DNA of 38,348 nt. Source: Acidobacteriota bacterium (GTDB taxonomy: Bacteria > Acidobacteriota > Thermoanaerobaculia > Thermoanaerobaculales > Sulfomarinibacteraceae). Positions within the stretch are counted from its first letter, which is position 1, and each line of letters starts with the position of its first letter. Position numbers and translations under genes: made by a program. Shown in pieces: positions 18,863 through 27,865 of this stretch. The notes beneath the pieces were generated by a model, which did not search any database, was not told the DNA's origin, and saw only the letters and a program-made list of their open reading frames with translations. The DNA lies in assembly GCA_015493585.1 (NCBI GenBank), contig WGCW01000145.1, positions 1 through 38,348 of the forward strand. The letters run 5' to 3'.

Positions 18863-21280
18863 TTACAGCGTGGAGAGCGGATCGACGTCGATCACTCTGC
18901 GGACCTTGGGAGCGACGCGAACAGCCTCAATCTGTTCAAGGATTTTTCGGAGCCCGGCCCGGTTGGGCGCGCTGATGAGGATCTGCCAGCGCCAGTATCC
19001 CCGGAGCCGTTCCAACGGCGCTGGCGAAGGGCCGCGCAGGCGGATGCCAGGCGGCAGGGGACCGGCGACCTGAGCCGCGGCTTCTGCGGCCGTCCGGGCT
19101 GCCTCCGCTGCCTCAGATTCAAAACGCACCAGCGCCATCCTGACCGCCGGCGGGTAGAAGAAGCTCTTCCTGAACACGAGCTCCTCGCGGTTGAACCCAT
19201 CGACATCGTGCGACGAGGCGCACCGGATCGCCGGATGATCGGGGTAGTACGTTTGGATCACGACGTGGCCCGGGCGTAAGCCGCGGCCCGCCCTCCCCGC
19301 GACCTGGGTCAAGAGCTGGAACGTTCGTTCGCCGGCCCGGAAATCAGGCAGCCCGAGGAGGGAATCCGCTGAGATGACGCCGGTCAGCGTGACGTTTGGG
19401 AAGTGATGGCCTTTGGCGACCATCTGCGTCCCGATCAGCACCTGTGTTTTCCCCGAAGCGAACGAGCCGAGTGTCGCCTCGAGCCCGTTCTTTCGCCGCA
19501 CGGTGTCGCGGTCGAGAATGGCGGCCGTGACGTCCGGGAAGTACCTGGCGAGATGGTGGGCAACCTTTTCGGTGCCTGCCCCGACCGCGTCCAGCAACGT
19601 TCCTCCACAGATGGGGCATGCGTCGGGGACGGGCTCGAAGTGGCCGCAATAGTGGCACCTGAGCCCGCCGGTTCTCCTGTGGAGCACGAGGGGGACCGAG
19701 CATTCGGGACACTCCATCTTGTGGCCGCAGTCACGGCACAGAAGGATGGGAGCCCACCCACGCCGCTGGATCAAGAGGATGATCTGCTCGCCCCGTTCGA
19801 GCGTTTCGTGCATCAGCTCCTTCAGGCGGCGGGAGAAAATCGTGCGCCCCTGTTCTCCGGGTTCGGGTGGCTCCTGGCGCAGATCGACGACCTCCACCTC
19901 CGGGAGTGATCCACCGGCAACCCGGTGGCGGAGCACGAGGCGGCGTGCAAGTCCACGCTCAACCAAGGCAGCTGCCTCGACCGAAGGGGTCGCGGAGCAG
20001 AGCAGGACGGGGATCCGGAGACGGCTTCCGAGCACGAGCGCGAGGTCCCTGGCCTGGTACCGTGGGCTTTCACCCTGTTTGTAGGCGGCGTCGTGCTCCT
20101 CGTCGACGACGATCAGTCCAAGCCGCTCCAACGGTGCAAACAACGCGGAGCGCGGACCAATGACAATGTCCGCTCCGCCATCCTCGACCAGTTTCCACTG
20201 CCGCCAGCGTTCCGAATCGGACTGTGCTGAATGCAGCACGGCCACACGCTCGCCGAATCGCCGCTCGATAGCTCCGACCGCGGCGGGCGTCAAGCCGATC
20301 TCCGGCACGAGAACGAGGCCGGTCTTGCCAGCGGCAATGACGCGCTCCAGGCAGCGGAGATACACCTCGGTCTTGCCGGATCCGGTGACGCCTTCAAGCA
20401 GGAATGGGGCATATTCCTGCGCATCCATGATCGAAGCGATGGCGTCGACGGCCCGTTGTTGCTCGTCCGTCAGCACGGGGCGATCCGCCTCCGGACGGAG
20501 TGCCCACCGGGGACGTTCGGGGGGGAGCTGGGTAAATTTCTCCACAACGCCCTTGCGGACCATCTCGCGGATCACGCCGGTGCTACATCCAACGCGTTCC
20601 AACACGTCACGGACGAGAACCGCAGGACCCTCGGTGTGGAGCAGCTCGAGGACCTCGCGTTGGCGTGGGCTTCGCGCACAGAGAGTCTGAAGCTCGTCGT
20701 GCGGCCGGTCCGCCAGGCGGATGGCGGCGACCTCGACGTTCGGAGGGCGGTCACGACGGCGGCGCCGGATCGTGACCAGACCATCGTCGACGAGGCGTTC
20801 GAGCGGCACCCGGGTGGAGCATCCGGCCTTGACGAGGAGCGATGGGACTCGCATCGGACCCTTTTCGCTTAGAAGCTCGAGAATCGTCCGCTGACGCGCG
20901 GGCCGGGTGTCCGGCTGAGTTGCAGCGCCGCTCAGCGTGAGCGCGGCGATCTCGGCATCGGTGCGGAGCAGTTTGGCGGGCAGCATAGCCGCAAAGGTAT
21001 CGCCGGGCGGACACCTGTAGTAGGCCGAAATGAAGGAGCCGAGCGTCAGGAGGTGAGGAGGTAGCAGAGGCCGGGAATCGAGGACCTCGATGAGGTCGCG
21101 AACGATGGCAGGGTTCAGGCTGGTGGTCTCCGAGACGGTCAGCACCAAGCCCGTCACAGTGCGTCCTTTGAGCGGGACGCGGACGCGCATCCCAGGTTGG
21201 ATGAACGTTTCCAATGGGCCCGGCACAGAGTAGGTCAGCGCATCCGGAACACCACGCGGTACGGCTACCTCAACGTACAC
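18863..21280 (-). CDS. priA: Primosomal protein N' (replication restart helicase PriA)
   Basis: LLEGVTGSGKTEVYLRCLERVIAAGKTGLVLVPEIGLTP, VVDEEHDAAYKQGESPRYQARDLA, zinc-binding CRDCGHKMECPECSVPLVLHRRTGGLRCHYCG, QVAGRAGRG. Confidence 0.97.
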   Translation of the reverse strand: MYVEVAVPRGVPDALTYSVPGPLETFIQPGMRVRVPLKGRTVTGLVLTVSETTSLNPAIVRDLIEVLDSRPLLPPHLLTLGSFISAYYRCPPGDTFAAMLPAKLLRTDAEIAALTLSGAATQPDTRPARQRTILELLSEKGPMRVPSLLVKAGCSTRVPLERLVDDGLVTIRRRRRDRPPNVEVAAIRLADRPHDELQTLCARSPRQREVLELLHTEGPAVLVRDVLERVGCSTGVIREMVRKGVVEKFTQLPPERPRWALRPEADRPVLTDEQQRAVDAIASIMDAQEYAPFLLEGVTGSGKTEVYLRCLERVIAAGKTGLVLVPEIGLTPAAVGAIERRFGERVAVLHSAQSDSERWRQWKLVEDGGADIVIGPRSALFAPLERLGLIVVDEEHDAAYKQGESPRYQARDLALVLGSRLRIPVLLCSATPSVEAAALVERGLARRLVLRHRVAGGSLPEVEVVDLRQEPPEPGEQGRTIFSRRLKELMHETLERGEQIILLIQRRGWAPILLCRDCGHKMECPECSVPLVLHRRTGGLRCHYCGHFEPVPDACPICGGTLLDAVGAGTEKVAHHLARYFPDVTAAILDRDTVRRKNGLEATLGSFASGKTQVLIGTQMVAKGHHFPNVTLTGVISADSLLGLPDFRAGERTFQLLTQVAGRAGRGLRPGHVVIQTYYPDHPAIRCASSHDVDGFNREELVFRKSFFYPPAVRMALVRFESEAAEAARTAAEAAAQVAGPLPPGIRLRGPSPAPLERLRGYWRWQILISAPNRAGLRKILEQIEAVRVAPKVRRVIDVDPLSTL

Positions 21281-21283
21281 GGT

Positions 21284-22114
21284 TCACGTCCCACCGTGTC
21301 CAACGGGCAGCTGTTGCACCAGACTGAGCTCGTGAGAGATGATCGTTGAGATCTCCCGGGCTCGGGTTTTTTGCAGATGGTGACCACCCGTTTCGAACGT
21401 GTGGAGGGTGGCGCGGGGTATCGTCCCGGCCAGGCCAGCGGCAATGTCCGGTTCGACGAGGGGATCGTCCTGAGCCTGAAAGACGATCGCCGGTGCGGTG
21501 ATGGCAGCGGTTGCCCTTCTGATGGCGCCAAAGTTGATGGAGCCGGTCAACCGCAGGTGGCGATAGAGGTCGCGCCAGTTCGAGGGAAAGGGGAGCCGGC
21601 GTGACCGGTAGCCGCGCCGGGCTGCGCCGATGGCCAGATGTCTCGATGGGGGAAAGGCAACGAGCGAAGCGAACGCTCTCCAGACCCAAGGAGGTCCGGT
21701 GAGAGCGCGATGCCGTCTGATGCCCATGGACGCAATCAGGACGAGCCCGCTCAGTCTGTTGGGCAATCTCCCCGCTGCGAGCAGGGCGGCGCCACCGCCG
21801 AATGAGTGCGCCAGGAGGATGAACCGCTCGAGGCCGAGGGCATCGGCCGCAGCGTCAATCATCCGGGCCCAGCCGTCGATGGATCTGACAGGCCCGGCCG
21901 GTGCAGCGCCGAACCCCGGCATTTCGAGGCGCAGAACCCGGGAATGGTCCGCAAGCAACGGCCCAAGGTACCGGAAATCGCGGCTTGAACCAGGGAGGCC
22001 ATGAACGCAAAGGATTGCGGGAGCATTGGACGGCCCTTCTTCAGCAACGGCGCACGCTCCTAAAGGCGTGTTGAGTTGGCGTGGAGGAGGGTCCGAGGTC
22101 GGATGGTTCTTCAC
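21284..22114 (-). CDS. Alpha/beta hydrolase
   Basis: ILCVHGLPGSSRDFRYLGPLL, nucleophile elbow AHSFGGGAAL, late GGHH motif. Confidence 0.88.
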   Translation of the reverse strand: MKNHPTSDPPPRQLNTPLGACAVAEEGPSNAPAILCVHGLPGSSRDFRYLGPLLADHSRVLRLEMPGFGAAPAGPVRSIDGWARMIDAAADALGLERFILLAHSFGGGAALLAAGRLPNRLSGLVLIASMGIRRHRALTGPPWVWRAFASLVAFPPSRHLAIGAARRGYRSRRLPFPSNWRDLYRHLRLTGSINFGAIRRATAAITAPAIVFQAQDDPLVEPDIAAGLAGTIPRATLHTFETGGHHLQKTRAREISTIISHELSLVQQLPVGHGGT

Positions 22115-22144
22115 ATCTTGGATTGTAGCGCCCCCTGAAATCGG

Positions 22145-22975
22145 CTACACCAGAGATACCGTGTGGCGCGGCTGGCGCCAGGGTCGAGCGGTGGGGATGA
22201 GCCCGAGACTGGCGCACTCCCTCCAGAATCGCTCGACGGCCTCCCGTTCCCGCGGACCGATCCGGTAGCTCAGGATGTTGCCAAGATACTCGGTTGCGAG
22301 GTCGCGGGGCCACCCGGCCTGCCCGGCACGCTGGGCGGCGAGCGCAGAAATCTTCTTTCTGTTCGTTTCGAGCGTGTGGGCGAGGATCGCTGGAAGCGGA
22401 CCCAGATCCGCACCGGAGCGGGCCATCCATACGGCGAAGACGAAGGGGAGGCCGGTGAGCTCTTTCCAGGATTCGCCCAGGTCGAGCTGGTACGGATACT
22501 CGATGGAGCTGGGCTGGCGGGTGATGACTTTGTCACCGATCAGGAGCACGGCCCGGGCGCTATCGGGGAATGCTGAGGCATCGGTGGCGATGAGCTCGAG
22601 ACGCCTGCCAAAGCGCTTCTTGAAGAGGATCTGCAGCAGCGCGACGGACGTATGGCTGTCCCCGTCCACGGCAATGGCATGGATCTCGGGCAGAGGCACC
22701 CGGCTGAACACGCGAACGGTCAGTGTGGGGCCGTCGCTGCAGATGCCTCCAGCAGGAATGATCTCAAGCACCTCTGGAGACGTTTGATAGTCGATGACGG
22801 GGCAGAGGGCCAGATCGACGTTTCCGGAGATCAGGTGGTCAAGCAGGCGGCTCGGCACGTCTGGAACGAGACGGAGACGTGGATCGGCGGCCAACCCTTC
22901 GATCAGGGGAGCCGCGTTGAGGTAGCTGACGACGCCGAGGGAGAGCATGTGTGGGTCTTTGTTGATTGAAGGCAT
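22145..22975 (-). CDS. mqnA: Chorismate dehydratase MqnA (futalosine menaquinone pathway)
   Basis: LGVVSYLNAAPLIEGL, VPSRLLDHLISGNVDLALCPVIDYQ, ICSDGPTLTVRVFSRVPLPEI. Confidence 0.92.
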   Translation of the reverse strand: MPSINKDPHMLSLGVVSYLNAAPLIEGLAADPRLRLVPDVPSRLLDHLISGNVDLALCPVIDYQTSPEVLEIIPAGGICSDGPTLTVRVFSRVPLPEIHAIAVDGDSHTSVALLQILFKKRFGRRLELIATDASAFPDSARAVLLIGDKVITRQPSSIEYPYQLDLGESWKELTGLPFVFAVWMARSGADLGPLPAILAHTLETNRKKISALAAQRAGQAGWPRDLATEYLGNILSYRIGPREREAVERFWRECASLGLIPTARPWRQPRHTVSLV

Positions 22976-23140
22976 GGACGCTCCGTAGAAGGCGGCCGGC
23001 CTGTGGAAGACCGTCCTTCGCGCCGGTAGACTTTACCACTCACCGCGCCGTTCTTTGCAATACAACGGTCCTTCCCGTCATGAGCAGAACATTGTTGGCC
23101 ACCGCTCTGGCAATTTCCGGGGCCGTGATCCTGCCGGCGT

Positions 23141-24640
23141 TCAGCTGACCATCGGGAACACCAACGGGCCAAGGATCAGCACGAGGAGCACAACGATCAA
23201 TGCGGCGATCAAGTTGAGCCGGACGCCCTCACGGAACATATCCGTTGCACTGACCTTGCCCGACGCCATGACGATGGCGTTTGGAGGCGTTGCAACCGGG
23301 AGCATGAACGCGCATGAGGCAGCGACGGTAGACGCAACCATCAGGAGGTACGGAGGCTCATCGATGGCGAGGGCGAGCGCAGCCATGACCGGCATCATCA
23401 GTGTCGCGGTTGCCGTGTTCGACGTCAGGTTCGTTACGAAAATGGTAACCAGGACAACCACGAGGATGATGAGAATGACGGGAAGATGTTGGAGCCCGTG
23501 CAGCTCGTGTGCCATCCACACGTCCAGCTTTGATGCATGAACTCCATCGGCGAGGGCAAAGCCGCCACCGAAGAGGAGCAGAACGCCCCACGGAATGCCG
23601 TGCCGGACTTCGTCCCAGGTAACCAGCGGGTTCCCCGATCCATCACCGCGAGGGATCATCGTGGCTGCAATGGCGGCGGCGATGGCGGGAACGGCATCCG
23701 AGACCAGCTTAGGATTGGACAGGAGGCGGCTCCATCCTGGAATGACCAGACTCCCAAAACGAAGGTCAGCACGGAAGATCCAGAGCAATGCCGTCACGAG
23801 CAGCAGAAGGAGCGCACGCCGTTCGGCGGGCGTGACAGAGCCGAGCGACGCCGCTTCCCGTTCCAGGACCTCTCCGGCCGATCCGCCGCCACTGAGTCCA
23901 CGGGCAAGCAGCAGCCCGGCAATCGGGAGCAGACAAATCACCGCCGGCACTCCGAACAGCATCCAGCTTCCGAACGTGATTTGAGGAAGGTTTGGGACGA
24001 GATCTGGCGCCATGCCTGCGAGAACCAGGTTTGGCGGGGTGCCGACGAGGGTGCCGAGACCCCCGATCGATGCACCGAAGGCGACGGCGAGAAAGAGGCG
24101 CATCGGTCCCTTTGGATCATCGATTTTGGACGCAACTCCGGCCGCAATAGGTAACATCATGAGTGTGGTTGCGGTGTTGGAGAGCCACATGGACAATACG
24201 GCCGTTGCAATCAAGAAGGCCCAAATCAAGCGGCGCGGCGAGCTCCCGATGGCCCGTACCGTGGTAAGCGCGATGCGGCGGTGCGCACCGGAACGTTCGA
24301 TGGCCAGCGCCATGACGAAGCCGCCGAGAAAGAGGAAAATCATGTGATTACCGTAATTCGGGGCAACCAGGCGAACACCTTCGACGCCAGCCAGTGGAAA
24401 GAGGACGAGCGGGAGAAGGGATGTGACGGCGAGCGGTACGGCTTCCGTGACCCACCAGATCGCCATCCACAGCGCGACCCCCGAAACGAGCTTTGCGTGA
24501 ACGGTCATGGATGAAATCGGAATGACGAGGAGGATGATGAAGATGATGGGTCCCAAGAGACGTACAACGGTTTTTGATGAGTGCTCGCTGGGTGACGCGT
24601 CTTGATGTGCCATACTGCCCCCAATCCGTATATGACCCAT
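23141..24640 (-). CDS. SLC13/DASS family sodium:anion symporter
   Basis: ALWMAIWWVTEAVPLAVTSLLPLVLFPL, GASIGGLGTLVGTPPNLVLAGM, FVTNLTSNTATATLMMPVMAALA, MLPVATPPNAIVMASG. Confidence 0.92.
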   Translation of the reverse strand: MGHIRIGGSMAHQDASPSEHSSKTVVRLLGPIIFIILLVIPISSMTVHAKLVSGVALWMAIWWVTEAVPLAVTSLLPLVLFPLAGVEGVRLVAPNYGNHMIFLFLGGFVMALAIERSGAHRRIALTTVRAIGSSPRRLIWAFLIATAVLSMWLSNTATTLMMLPIAAGVASKIDDPKGPMRLFLAVAFGASIGGLGTLVGTPPNLVLAGMAPDLVPNLPQITFGSWMLFGVPAVICLLPIAGLLLARGLSGGGSAGEVLEREAASLGSVTPAERRALLLLLVTALLWIFRADLRFGSLVIPGWSRLLSNPKLVSDAVPAIAAAIAATMIPRGDGSGNPLVTWDEVRHGIPWGVLLLFGGGFALADGVHASKLDVWMAHELHGLQHLPVILIILVVVLVTIFVTNLTSNTATATLMMPVMAALALAIDEPPYLLMVASTVAASCAFMLPVATPPNAIVMASGKVSATDMFREGVRLNLIAALIVVLLVLILGPLVFPMVS

Positions 24641-24785
24641 TGGTGATTATAGGTCCGGGCCGGGAGCATGTCACGAAACGGCTGAGATGAGGTTGTTGCG
24701 CTGTGCGCCCCTTCTTTGCGGGACAGGTGGGAAGAGGAATGAAACGCAGAGCCGCGAGGGGGCGGCGGCGTAGCCATCCCTCTGT

Positions 24786-24866
24786 TGTCATCCTGAGCCC
24801 ATCCCTTTTTCGTGTCATCCTGAGCCTATCCCTTTTTCGTGTCATCCTGAGCCGGAGGCGAAGGAT
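24786..24866. repeat. 27-bp tandem repeat TGTCATCCTGAGCC(C/T)ATCCCTTTTTCG, ~3 units
   Basis: TGTCATCCTGAGCC at 24786, 24813 and 24840, exact 27-bp period. Confidence 0.9.
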
Positions 24867-25079
24867 CTGGGCGGGGGAACGGCCGCAGGGAGAGCGAACC
24901 TGCCTTCGCCATCGTACGCCGCATTCTGCGCGTGGGTCGGCTATTCAACACTGTCCCCATTTCGTGAAGATCCATCTGGAGCATCTAACCGGGGAGATCG
25001 CGGCAGCGCAGAGAGAAGAGGAGGAGAGAGGGACAAGGGGGGTAGAGACAGTTTGCCTGGCCGTGCGAGTTGCTCCGCG

Positions 25080-25165
25080 TGGGGTGAAAGTCGCCATCTC
25101 GGCCGCCTTCTGGGGGAAAACTTGCAATTTCGGCCATTTCTTGGGGTGAAGCCGAAGCTGCGGCC
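25080..25165. repeat. Degenerate 31-bp direct repeats beginning TGGGG(T/G)(G/A)AA
   Basis: Unit starts at 25080, 25111 and 25142; the first two units share about 20 of 31 positions. Confidence 0.55.
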
Positions 25166-25284
25166 TTCGAATCTCTCGATCCTCGTTGGCCTTAGCGGCA
25201 GCGCAATGCCCGCGAGATCTCGTCCGCATCAGCAATGAGCGAGTATCACACCGGGTGGAGGAGACCCCAGGTCTATCGCCTGGG

Positions 25285-27603
25285 CTATTCGTGTCCGAGA
25301 TCTGGAACGATCTGATTTCTGCCCTGACGTTTTGCCGTCAGGAGCCGTTCATCAGCCTCGTTGATGATCTCAAGTGGGGTCGGCATGGTTTGACCCTCTT
25401 TGGGAGACACCACAGCCACGCCGATTGAGATCGTCATCTGAAGAGTGTGCTCCGGAGAGATCACGATCCGCATTTCCTCGATGGCGACCCGCAGCTTGTT
25501 GGCGACGGCACATGCCTGGGGCAACGTGCTTTCCGGAAGCACCATGAGAAACTCCTCGCCCCCGTACCGTCCAATCGAATCGGTGCTTCGAAGATTCCGC
25601 TTCAACGCAGTCGCAACCTGCTTGAGAACCGCATCTCCAGCGAGGTGGCCGTGACGGTCGTTGACTCTCTTGAAGTGATCCAGATCTGCCATGGCAACCG
25701 AGAGGGGACGCTGGTAGCGGTCGGCACGTTCGAGCTCACGTCCTAAAACATCGAGAATAGCCTCACGGCGAAGGAGGCCGGTGAGCCCCTCATACGTCGC
25801 CGAATGAAAGAGCCGGACGTTTTGGAGAATCGTTGCCGCGTGGCGGGAAAAGAGGCTCAGCAGGTCAATTTCTTCAGCACTGAATGGCTCGTGGTCCCGT
25901 TTTTCTCCGAGTGTGAGGAGACCAACGAGCTGATTGCCGGTGACGAGCGCCGAGACGACAGCCGCATTGAGCGGTGCGAGGCGTATCCCGAGAGACGGGC
26001 TGAGCGAAGCAACATGCTGTGCCTTCAGGGGCCGGTCTGTTGTTTTGAGGAGCTGGAGACCTGGATCCTCGGAATCGATGAGGAGGGAACTTTCGAGTAA
26101 GAGATCCGCGTTGGGAGCGTCTGAAGCCAAGGCCACGACAACGCCCGACCTCGGGTCAGCGATGAAGAGGGCCGTCGACGTCACACCAAACGCTGAAGTG
26201 ACTTCGTGGACGAGGTGTTTCCCAATGGCAGAGATGTCACCCAGGGCGGGAACGTCGGCCGCCACCTGAACGAGCCTCTGACGCAACGCCATGCGCTCAG
26301 GGAAGAGACGGCGGTCGATGATTTCTTGGATTTTCTTTCGCATGGGCCAAAAGAGGAGCCCCAACAGCAGGGTTGTCGCCGAGATGACCCAAACCGACGT
26401 GACCCCCGCTGTCGTCTGGGACAGGAACATGCCTGCCAAGCTCAGCACCCCATAGAACAGGCCGATCATCAGGATGGTGAGCGTGGAATACACGAGGCTC
26501 CGCTTGATCACGAGCTCGATATCGAAAAGGTGGAGCCGGTAGATGGCGATGAAGATGGCGATGGGACAGGGGAGGAGGACGAGCAGCTGAACAATGTTCA
26601 ACCACTGGCTCGTGGTATACCCAGTTCGACCCACGAGCTCCAAAATCAACGAGAAGAGCGCCCACGGCATGAGCCCGATCAGGACCAGCATGGCATGTTG
26701 ACGTTCGATGGGTCCAACGGCGCGATGGGCCTGATACGCCAGAATCGCAATGATGGCAAATGCCCAGACCGTGATCCCAGTGTTGAACGTTTCCAAAATC
26801 TGATCAGATGTCCATGGGAGAACCTGCTTCCAAAACACCTCGGTAAACAAGGAAAGCGGCCCCAGTATGGCGAATCCAATCCCAATCCAGTAGTAGGCGC
26901 GGACAATCCAGGGGTGCCGTTTGATCCACGGGGCCGGTTTGGGAATGACGGAAGCTAGATGGAAGAGGAGGCCGATCTGCAGGCCGTTGATCAGATAGAA
27001 CCATAGATTGCCGAAAACCCACCAGGCAATAGATCCATACGCACCGGCTGGTGCAGCAAGCTCCAGGGCAACAGCGGCCGAAAAGGCAGCGAGGAGGCGT
27101 GCCCGCGGGTCCGCTGGAACTTGGAACCACGCGACCAGGGCGATCAGGAGATAGGCGAGCGTCGTCAGGAACGTGGCAAGCGCAAAGATCCAAGGGAACG
27201 GGATGCCCGGTGTAAGGGTGACGCTGATGTGCTTCTTTCCTCTTAGGATCTCCATATGGAGCGGCTTGCCGTTCTTCTCGGCTGGGATCACCGCGGCATC
27301 GTAATCCTTAAATGAATGGATCCGATGTCCGTTCACGCTGATCAGGAGATCTCCTGACCGGAGACCTGCTCGAGCGGCCGGCTGATCAGGGTTCACCGAC
27401 GAAAAGAGAAGGCCCTTGTGGGTCACGTCGATTGTTACTCCGATCCCGTGCGCATTGAACTGTGCAATTTGAAGAAACTGGATCAGAAACAGAACGAGAA
27501 CAGCCGTAGAGACGAGGATGCCGATCGCCCGATGCCATACAGCCCATCTCGCATTCTGAGAGCGTGCTGAAGTGAGACGTGCCATACCAGTGCTCTGGCT
27601 CAT
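25285..27603 (-). CDS. Membrane diguanylate cyclase: TM-PDZ-multiTM-GAF-GGDEF
   Basis: PDZ-like VNPDQPAARAGLRSGDLLISVNGHRI, multiple TM segments, GAF-like region, C-terminal GGDEF domain with RYGGEEF and upstream RSTD. Confidence 0.88.
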   Translation of the reverse strand: MSQSTGMARLTSARSQNARWAVWHRAIGILVSTAVLVLFLIQFLQIAQFNAHGIGVTIDVTHKGLLFSSVNPDQPAARAGLRSGDLLISVNGHRIHSFKDYDAAVIPAEKNGKPLHMEILRGKKHISVTLTPGIPFPWIFALATFLTTLAYLLIALVAWFQVPADPRARLLAAFSAAVALELAAPAGAYGSIAWWVFGNLWFYLINGLQIGLLFHLASVIPKPAPWIKRHPWIVRAYYWIGIGFAILGPLSLFTEVFWKQVLPWTSDQILETFNTGITVWAFAIIAILAYQAHRAVGPIERQHAMLVLIGLMPWALFSLILELVGRTGYTTSQWLNIVQLLVLLPCPIAIFIAIYRLHLFDIELVIKRSLVYSTLTILMIGLFYGVLSLAGMFLSQTTAGVTSVWVISATTLLLGLLFWPMRKKIQEIIDRRLFPERMALRQRLVQVAADVPALGDISAIGKHLVHEVTSAFGVTSTALFIADPRSGVVVALASDAPNADLLLESSLLIDSEDPGLQLLKTTDRPLKAQHVASLSPSLGIRLAPLNAAVVSALVTGNQLVGLLTLGEKRDHEPFSAEEIDLLSLFSRHAATILQNVRLFHSATYEGLTGLLRREAILDVLGRELERADRYQRPLSVAMADLDHFKRVNDRHGHLAGDAVLKQVATALKRNLRSTDSIGRYGGEEFLMVLPESTLPQACAVANKLRVAIEEMRIVISPEHTLQMTISIGVAVVSPKEGQTMPTPLEIINEADERLLTAKRQGRNQIVPDLGHE

Positions 27604-27816
27604 TGGGGAGCTCGATGAGACGAGTGCGCACGCAAACGAACCTTCGGGATTTGCAGCACTCCGTTACCTGCTTTCCGGACCGGTTTGCGGCCGCCAGAGT
27701 TTTTCGTCATTTCCCACGCTTTCGCCGCTCCTTCATGGGAAGTTTGACCGGGAACGCTGGCGATTTCAAGTGATTCGTCTCACAACTGGTGTTGATCAGT
27801 CCTGCGACACAATATC

Positions 27817-27840
27817 AAAAACCCCGCCGAAGCGGGGTTT
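27817..27840 (-). terminator. Rho-independent terminator downstream of icd
   Basis: Minus strand AAACCCCGC-TTCG-GCGGGGTTT running into TTTTT. Confidence 0.85.
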
Positions 27841-27865
27841 AGAAGAACGAGTTGAGATTCCGGTT

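Larger units (their letters stand above)
24689..25213. mobile_element. Candidate non-autonomous composite element with degenerate terminal inverted repeats flanked by GAGAT direct repeats
   Basis: Left end GAGGTTGTTGCGCTGTGC; right end GGCAGCGCAATGCCCGC (reverse complement GCGGGCATTGCGCTGCC). GAGAT at 24684-24688 and 25214-25218. Interior has a 27-bp tandem repeat, an ATTCAACACTGTCCCC motif and 31-bp repeats. Confidence 0.55.
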
